The notes under the pieces were generated by a model. It worked only from the letters and a program-made list of their open reading frames with translations. It was not told the origin of the DNA and ran no database searches. Of a stretch of 64,000 bases of DNA, positions 59,290 through 64,000 are shown in pieces; position 1 is the stretch's first letter, and each line of letters opens with the position of its first letter. The position numbers were made by a program, and so were the translations under genes. The stretch is taken from assembly GCF_022842045.1 (NCBI RefSeq), contig NZ_JALHQI010000001.1, forward strand, positions 78,101 to 142,100, given 5' to 3'. Origin of the DNA: Arenimonas sp. (GTDB lineage Bacteria > Pseudomonadota > Gammaproteobacteria > Xanthomonadales > Xanthomonadaceae).

Positions 59290-61080
59290 TCAGTAGGTGC
59301 GGGCCTTGAGCGGGACCACGTCGACGTCCTTGCTCAGCGTGTACATGTGCACCGGGCGGTAGTCGATGGTGGTATTGCCCGCGTCGTCCACCCAGCACAG
59401 CGTGTGCTTGTGCCAGTTGACGTCGTCGCGGTCCTTGAAGTCCTCGCGGGCGTGGGCGCCGCGCGATTCCTTGCGGTTCTCGGCCGAGACCAGGGTGGCG
59501 ACGGCCTGGCCGAGCAGGTTCTGCAGCTCCAGGGTCTCGACCAGGTCGGAGTTCCAGACCAGCGAGCGGTCGGAAACGCGCACGTCCTCGAACGACTTCA
59601 CGACCTCGCGGATCTTGTCCACGCCGTGCTTGAGCGTCTCGCCGGTGCGGAACACCGCGGCGTCGTTCTGCATGGTCTGCTGCATGGCGTCGCGGATCTG
59701 GGCGGTCGGGGTGCCACCGTTGGCGTGGCGCAGCTTGTCGAGGTTGGCCAGCGACTTGTCGCAGGCCGAGGCAGGCAGCGACTTGTGCGGCGCGCCCGGC
59801 TTGATGGTCTCGGCGCAGCGGTTGGCCACCGCGCGGCCGAACACCACCAGGTCGAGCAGCGAGTTCGAGCCCAGGCGGTTGGCGCCGTGCACCGACACGC
59901 AGGCCGCTTCGCCGATGGCGTACAGGCCCGGCACCACGGAATCGGGGTTGCCGTTCTTCAGCGTGACCACTTCGCCGTGGTAGTTGGTCTGCAGGCCGCC
60001 CATGTTGTAGTGCACGGTCGGCAGCACCGGGATCGGCTGCTTGGTGACGTCGACGCCGGCGAAGATCTTCGCGGTCTCGGCGATGCCCGGCAGCTTCTCG
60101 TGGATGTCGGCCGGGTTGAGGTGGGTCAGGTCGAGGTGGATGTGGTCCTTCTTCGGGCCCACGCCGCGGCCTTCGCGGATCTCGATGGTCATCGAGCGCG
60201 ACACCACGTCGCGCGAAGCCAGGTCCTTGGCGTTGGGCGCGTAGCGCTCCATGAAGCGCTCGCCGGCCGAGTTGCGCAGGATGCCGCCTTCGCCGCGCAC
60301 GCCCTCGGTGATCAGGCAGCCGGCGCCGTAGACGCCGGTCGGGTGGAACTGCACGAACTCCATATCCTGCAGCGGCAGGCCCGCGCGCAGCGCCATGCCG
60401 CCACCGTCGCCGGTGCAGGTATGGGCCGAGGTAGCGCTGAAGTAGGCGCGGCCGTAGCCGCCGGTGGCCAGCACGGTGCCCTGGGCGCGGAACAGGTGCA
60501 GTTCGCCCGAGGCCATGTCGAGCGCGAGCACGCCGCGGCAGGCGCCCTCCTCGTCCATGATCAGGTCGAGCGCGAAGTACTCGATGAAGAACTCGGCCTG
60601 GTGCGCCAGCGACTGCTGGTACAGCGTGTGCAGGATGGCGTGGCCGGTGCGGTCGGCGGCGGCGCAGGTGCGCTGGGCGGTGCCCTGGCCGTAGTGCGTG
60701 GTCATGCCGCCGAACGGGCGCTGGTAGATCTTGCCGTCCTCGGTGCGCGAGAACGGCACGCCCTGGTGCTCGAGCTCGATGATGGCCGGGATGGCTTCGC
60801 GGCACATGTACTCGATGGCGTCCTGGTCGCCCAGCCAGTCCGAGCCCTTGATGGTGTCGTAGAAGTGGAAGCGCCAGTCGTCCTCGCCCATGTTGCCCAG
60901 CGCGGCCGAGATGCCGCCCTGCGCCGCCACGGTGTGCGAACGGGTCGGGAACACCTTGGAAATGCAGGCGGTGCGCAGGCCCTTCTGGGCCAGGCCGAAG
61001 GTCGCGCGCAGGCCGGCGCCGCCGGCGCCGACCACGACCATGTCGTAGGTGTGCTCGTGGATCTTGTAGGCAGAAGTCAT
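59290..61080 (-). CDS. sdhA: Succinate dehydrogenase flavoprotein subunit
   Basis: The 596-residue catalytic subunit that oxidises succinate to fumarate. FAD-binding [12 protein letters not shown] is at about 15-26, the His for covalent FAD in [11 protein letters not shown], and substrate residues in [12 protein letters not shown] and the [10 protein letters not shown] loop. The ATG at 61080 gives the standard start. Seven bases after sdhD. Confidence 0.97.
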   Translation of the reverse strand: MTSAYKIHEHTYDMVVVGAGGAGLRATFGLAQKGLRTACISKVFPTRSHTVAAQGGISAALGNMGEDDWRFHFYDTIKGSDWLGDQDAIEYMCREAIPAIIELEHQGVPFSRTEDGKIYQRPFGGMTTHYGQGTAQRTCAAADRTGHAILHTLYQQSLAHQAEFFIEYFALDLIMDEEGACRGVLALDMASGELHLFRAQGTVLATGGYGRAYFSATSAHTCTGDGGGMALRAGLPLQDMEFVQFHPTGVYGAGCLITEGVRGEGGILRNSAGERFMERYAPNAKDLASRDVVSRSMTIEIREGRGVGPKKDHIHLDLTHLNPADIHEKLPGIAETAKIFAGVDVTKQPIPVLPTVHYNMGGLQTNYHGEVVTLKNGNPDSVVPGLYAIGEAACVSVHGANRLGSNSLLDLVVFGRAVANRCAETIKPGAPHKSLPASACDKSLANLDKLRHANGGTPTAQIRDAMQQTMQNDAAVFRTGETLKHGVDKIREVVKSFEDVRVSDRSLVWNSDLVETLELQNLLGQAVATLVSAENRKESRGAHAREDFKDRDDVNWHKHTLCWVDDAGNTTIDYRPVHMYTLSKDVDVVPLKARTY

Positions 61081-61087
61081 GGCGGGC

Positions 61088-61465
61088 TCAGGCAGTGAAG
61101 ACGATGCGGCCGATGGCCAGCAGGGAGGCGATGGCCGCCAGCGCGAAGACGAACTTGATGGCGACCTGCAGCGCGATCTCCAGCCAGCCGTGCACGTAGT
61201 CCTCGACCACGACCTGCAGGCCCAGGCGGGCATGCCAGAACAGCGACAGCACGAAGGCCGCCAGCAGCGTGGCGGTGACTGGATGACCGATGGCGCCGCG
61301 CACGGCCACGTGGCTGGCGCCGATCAGGCTCACGGCGAACATCACGAACCACGGCGTCAGCAGGGCGAGTGCAATGGCGGTGAGGCGCTGGTGCCACCAG
61401 TGCGAGGTGCCGTCCTTGGCCGAACCCAGGCCCTTGGCGCGGGCAAGCGGATTGCGCAGGCTCAT
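61088..61465 (-). CDS. sdhD: Succinate dehydrogenase membrane anchor subunit
   Basis: A 125-residue membrane subunit with three helices (about 28-50, 62-82 and 98-120). The His in [19 protein letters not shown] is in the place of the haem b ligand of this family. It helps form the quinone site. The ATG overlaps the sdhC stop. Confidence 0.93.
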   Translation of the reverse strand: MSLRNPLARAKGLGSAKDGTSHWWHQRLTAIALALLTPWFVMFAVSLIGASHVAVRGAIGHPVTATLLAAFVLSLFWHARLGLQVVVEDYVHGWLEIALQVAIKFVFALAAIASLLAIGRIVFTA

Positions 61466-61857
61466 GCCACGCCTCCCAGGCCGCACCACCATAGCACCGC
61501 GGTGATGACCACCGACAGGGCCAGCACGGCGTAGCCGCTGGCGTAGGCCTTCGGGATCGAGAAGCCGTGGCCGGCGTCCCAGAACAGGTGCCGGATGCCG
61601 TTGAGGAAGTGGTAGACCAGGCTGGCCGAGAACGCGAACAGGGCGATCTTGCCGGGCAGCGAGCCCAGCAGCGCGCTGAAGCCACCGTAGATCATGGCGT
61701 TCTCGGACGCGGCCACCAGCCACGCCGCCAGCACCAGCGAACCCAGCGCCAGGATCACGCCGGTGGCGCGGTGGGCGATGGACATCATGCTGGTCAGCTG
61801 CGGCCGGTAATACGGGCCGATCATGAAGGGGGACAGCGGTCGTTTTGGCGTGGCCAT
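61462..61857 (-). CDS. sdhC: Succinate dehydrogenase cytochrome b556 subunit
   Basis: A 131-residue membrane subunit with three helices. SIAHRATGVIL holds the quinone-site Ser and Arg, and SLVYHFLNGIRHLFWD the axial haem His. It follows the small assembly-factor gene after 57 bp and overlaps sdhD by four bases. Confidence 0.95.
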   Translation of the reverse strand: MATPKRPLSPFMIGPYYRPQLTSMMSIAHRATGVILALGSLVLAAWLVAASENAMIYGGFSALLGSLPGKIALFAFSASLVYHFLNGIRHLFWDAGHGFSIPKAYASGYAVLALSVVITAVLWWCGLGGVA

Positions 61858-61914
61858 GGGCTGCGCTCGTCTGGTTATGAGGGGGAGTGTGCTCGCCGCG
61901 CTGTGTTCGCGGCG

Positions 61915-62094
61915 TCAGAAATCGATGCAGCGGCCGTTCTTTTCCCAGTCGCCGAAGCGGGTGGGCTCGGGCCCGTCGCGACCGCCGACCTCGGCGGGCA
62001 GCGGTGGCGCCACGGCGCCGGCCGGTTCGGACGGGCGGTCGTCCGCCGCGGCGGGACCCACGGTTTGGCCTATGATTCGAGGCTCGTCTGGCAT
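61915..62094 (-). CDS. SdhAF4-type succinate dehydrogenase assembly factor (DUF1674)
   Basis: A 59-residue protein. The last 20 residues carry the DUF1674 signature: Gly-Pro-Glu-Pro-Thr-Arg-Phe-Gly-Asp-Trp, then NGRCIDF at the C-terminus. In mitochondria and bacteria SdhAF4 binds flavinylated SdhA before it meets SdhB. It is the first gene of the sdh operon. The promoter at 62101-62129 places the transcript start on or next to its ATG, so it may be leaderless; no Shine-Dalgarno site is possible in the space available. Confidence 0.9.
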   Translation of the reverse strand: MPDEPRIIGQTVGPAAADDRPSEPAGAVAPPLPAEVGGRDGPEPTRFGDWEKNGRCIDF

Positions 62095-62098
62095 CCGG

Positions 62099-62104
62099 TA
62101 ATGT
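62099..62104 (+). promoter_or_regulatory. Probable -10 of ygfZ, part of a symmetric bidirectional element
   Basis: TAATGT on the plus strand, overlapping the minus-strand TAACAT at 62101-62106. The start would lie about eight bases before the ygfZ ATG. The -35 region is poor. Confidence 0.5.
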
Positions 62105-62129
62105 TAAGTCCCACCCCCATGGCGTTCAA
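62101..62129 (-). promoter_or_regulatory. Promoter of the sdhAF4-sdhCDAB operon
   Basis: On the minus strand -35 TTGAAC (62124-62129, inside the first ygfZ codons) and -10 TAACAT (62101-62106) are 17 bp apart. The transcript would begin at about 62094, the first base of the assembly-factor ATG. Confidence 0.6.
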
Positions 62130-62991
62130 GACAAATCTGCCCGCGGCGTCCTGCCCTGCCCTCGCCAGCTACGGCGTGATCGCGGTTTCCGGCCCCGATG
62201 CGAGCAAGTTCCTGCAGGCGCAGCTGATGAACGACGTGCTGGCGCTGGCGCCCGGCCACTGGCACTGGAGCGGCTGGCTGACCCCGAAAGGCCGCGTGAT
62301 TGCGCTGCTGGCGCTGCTCCGCCTGGCCGATGACCGCTTCCTGCTGCTGGTGCCCGACCATCCGGTCGCGGCGCTGAAGGCGGCGCTGCAGCGCTTCGTT
62401 TTCCGCAGCAAGCTGGCGCTCGACGATGCCACGGGCTGGATCGCCGCGGCTGGCCCGCACCACGCCACCCCGGCCCCGGATCGCTTCGAAGGCGGCCCGG
62501 CGCCGCCGTTGGCGCTGGACATGGGCGACCCCGCGCACCCGCGCACGCTCTGGCTGCTGCCCGTGGGCGACCCGGCGCTGGCGCCCGCCGACGCCGCGCT
62601 GGACCAGCGCTGGCTGGCCACCGACCTCGCCTATGGCCTGCCCCGGCTGCCGGAGGACCAGCGCGAGGCCTGGACGCCGCAAATGCTGTCGCTCGGGCGA
62701 CTGGCCGCCTTCAGCCTCAGGAAAGGCTGCTATCCCGGGCAGGAGATCGTCGCGCGCACCCATTACCTCGGCCAGGCAAAGCGTGAACTGGTTCGCATCC
62801 TTGGCGAGGGCCTGGCCCCCGGCCAGGGCCTGAAGGCCGGCGACGCGGCGGTCGGTACCCTGGTCTGCGCCACGGCGGACGGGCGTGAGGGCCTCGCGGT
62901 GCTCACGGCCGGCGAGCATCCGGCGCTCGCCGTCGATGGCCGCCCCTGCCGCCTCGCCGGGCTGAACGAAGGCCTTGCACGGCAGCCCTGA
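62119..62991 (+). CDS. ygfZ: Tetrahydrofolate-dependent iron-sulfur protein maintenance factor YgfZ
   Basis: A 290-residue member of the GcvT-like folate-binding family that helps maintain certain iron-sulfur enzymes. The signature KGCYPGQEIVARTHYLGQ is near residue 203, with its essential Cys. The ATG at 62119 was chosen for the family N-terminus; the frame is open further upstream through the divergent assembly-factor gene. It is divergent from the sdh operon, whose SdhB needs Fe-S clusters; in E. coli it instead adjoins sdhE. Confidence 0.93.
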   Translation: MAFKTNLPAASCPALASYGVIAVSGPDASKFLQAQLMNDVLALAPGHWHWSGWLTPKGRVIALLALLRLADDRFLLLVPDHPVAALKAALQRFVFRSKLALDDATGWIAAAGPHHATPAPDRFEGGPAPPLALDMGDPAHPRTLWLLPVGDPALAPADAALDQRWLATDLAYGLPRLPEDQREAWTPQMLSLGRLAAFSLRKGCYPGQEIVARTHYLGQAKRELVRILGEGLAPGQGLKAGDAAVGTLVCATADGREGLAVLTAGEHPALAVDGRPCRLAGLNEGLARQP

Positions 62992-63005
62992 AAGCCGCGC
63001 CAGCA

Positions 63006-63035
63006 TTGGCCAAAGCCCGGGATGTCTGCTATACC
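63006..63035 (+). promoter_or_regulatory. Candidate promoter of the PhnD-like gene
   Basis: TTGGCC (63006-63011) and TATACC (63030-63035) with an 18 bp spacer, 24 bp before the ATG; a GGGAGG ribosome site follows. Confidence 0.55.
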
Positions 63036-63058
63036 GCCGACACAGGGAGGAACACCAC

Positions 63059-63940
63059 ATGACGCTCAAAAAGGGCTTTGCTGCCTTTGTTTTTTCGCTG
63101 GTCGCGACGCCGGCGCTCGCCGCCGAGTACATCCTCGCGGTCGAACCCAACTATCCGCCGGCCCAGGCCGAACAGGTCTACAAGCCGCTGCTTGATTACC
63201 TTTCCAAGAGCACCGGCCATACCTTCCGCCTGAAGGCCGCCACCAACTACCACGTGTACTGGCGCGACCTTCGCTCCGGCTCGAAGACCGACTTCGCGTT
63301 CGAGGAAGCACACTTCACCGACTACCGCGTCAACCGCCTCGGCTTCACGCCGCTGGTGCGGGTGGCCGAGAGCACGCGCTACTCGCTGATGGCGGATGCC
63401 TCCATCGCCGAAGGCGGCTCGCGCGGCCTGATCGGCTACCGCGTGGTCAGCATGCCGGCGCCCAGCATGGGCTACCTGCTGCTCGGCGACCTGTACAAGA
63501 ACCCGATCGCGCAGCCCGAGATCATGTCGGTGGCCGCGAACTGGCGCGACGGCGTCGAGATGGTGTTCTCGCAGGAGACCGAGGCGGCGATGGTGCCCAA
63601 CTACATCGCGCAGCTGTATCCGAACCTGGTGTCGGTGTCCGACTCGCGCGAGTTCACCGGCCGCGCCCTCAGCGCCGGCGGCACCGTGCCGTCCGACGTC
63701 CGCCAGGCGGTGGCCGACGCCATGCTGAAGCTGCACGAGGACGACACGCTGTACGAGGTGCTGGTCGAGCTCGGCGCCAGCCAGTTCGTCGCCACCAATG
63801 CCTCCGAGTACGCGGGCAGCGAGAACCTCCTGCGCGGCGTGTTCGGTTACAAGGCCATTCCGAAGGCGGCCGAGCCCGTCTTCGAGGAAGACGTCGAGCC
63901 CGAGATCACCGGCGGCATCCAGGTCGAAGCCGACGACTAA
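63059..63940 (+). CDS. PhnD-like periplasmic phosphate/phosphonate-type binding protein
   Basis: A 293-residue exported protein: signal peptide to about residue 21 (ALAAE), then a type II binding fold. The N-terminal YILAVEPNYPPAQAEQVYKPL and the SGSKTDFAFEEAHFTDYRV segment match the PhnD/transferrin-like-binding family. The last 20 residues are strongly acidic. No ABC permease or ATPase lies in the window, so it may work with a sensor or with genes beyond the right edge. The ligand cannot be deduced. Confidence 0.82.
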   Translation: MTLKKGFAAFVFSLVATPALAAEYILAVEPNYPPAQAEQVYKPLLDYLSKSTGHTFRLKAATNYHVYWRDLRSGSKTDFAFEEAHFTDYRVNRLGFTPLVRVAESTRYSLMADASIAEGGSRGLIGYRVVSMPAPSMGYLLLGDLYKNPIAQPEIMSVAANWRDGVEMVFSQETEAAMVPNYIAQLYPNLVSVSDSREFTGRALSAGGTVPSDVRQAVADAMLKLHEDDTLYEVLVELGASQFVATNASEYAGSENLLRGVFGYKAIPKAAEPVFEEDVEPEITGGIQVEADD

Positions 63941-63958
63941 GCGCCGGCCGCGGTTCCT

Positions 63959-63980
63959 GTAGGAGGGGCTTCAGCCCCGA
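63959..63980. repeat. GTAG-type REP hairpin
   Basis: GTAGGAGGGGCT and AGCCCC around TC form the classic GTAG REP palindrome, 19 bp after the PhnD-like stop. Such elements are dispersed in xanthomonad genomes by RAYT transposases; none is coded in this window. Confidence 0.78.
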
Positions 63981-64000
63981 AGCTTTTCGCCAGGAAGCTT

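Noticed and set aside
59182-61098. A 638-codon plus-strand frame
   Set aside because: Antisense shadow of sdhA and the start of sdhB.

Overview
The window is very GC-rich, compact and mostly coded on the minus strand. Gene content and order point to a gammaproteobacterium of the Xanthomonadales (Lysobacteraceae/Xanthomonadaceae): a xanthomonadin-type aryl polyene cluster, the uvrC-pgsA-tRNA(Gly-Cys-Leu) block, the lolCD-comEC-exbBD-msbA-lpxK-kdsB block and GTAG-type short REP hairpins. The genus cannot be fixed from this sequence. No plasmid, phage, IS element, CRISPR array or rRNA was found.

Region 1 (1-1886, plus): the tail of a copper-resistance operon: the end of an unidentified CDS, a Tat-exported multicopper oxidase and a DUF411 protein.

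Region 2 (1896-19293, minus): a 20-gene, 17.4 kb aryl polyene/xanthomonadin-like cluster, nearly every gene overlapping or abutting the next. It encodes the type II elongation set (two ketosynthases, a chain-length factor, two ACPs, ketoreductase, a free dehydratase and a dehydratase domain fused to the starter ligase), a dedicated PPTase, starter supply (an MIO ammonia-lyase and an aryl:ACP ligase), a thioesterase, a flavin-dependent halogenase with all hallmark residues, lipid-tailoring enzymes (two acyltransferases and a GT2 glycosyltransferase) and an export set (MMPL, LolA-like and DUF3261 lipoprotein). The likely product is a halogenated aryl polyene pigment anchored to the outer membrane.

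Region 3 (19341-35401): a tRNA-Ala/tRNA-Glu operon; DUF1249; divergent ppsR/ppsA (phosphoenolpyruvate synthase and its regulator); mscS; two convergent, very large two-component-like propeller/GGDEF sensors, the second in an operon behind orn, whose product destroys pGpG; DUF2721; then guaB-guaA-tadA with a heptamer repeat element between guaB and guaA.

Region 4 (35482-41958): a four-gene TRAP transporter operon (tatT-like lipoprotein, dctP, dctQ, dctM) whose binding protein lacks the usual carboxylate-binding arginine; folD; DUF1244; a small basic histone-tail-like protein; a TPR-like protein; tRNA-Val.

Region 5 (42012-58253, minus): an FMN glutamate-synthase-like oxidoreductase and a small membrane protein; tRNA-Leu, tRNA-Cys and tRNA-Gly; pgsA and uvrC; a thioredoxin-like/NHL protein; an LMW phosphatase; then the envelope block kdsB, lpxK, msbA, exbD, exbB, comEC, lolD, lolC and ygfX.

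Region 6 (58216-64000): sdhE, sdhB, sdhA, sdhD and sdhC headed by a 59-residue SdhAF4-type assembly factor, divergent from ygfZ across a 24 bp gap with a symmetric -10 element; last, an orphan PhnD-like periplasmic binding protein and a REP hairpin. No stretch longer than about 300 bp lacks a gene.
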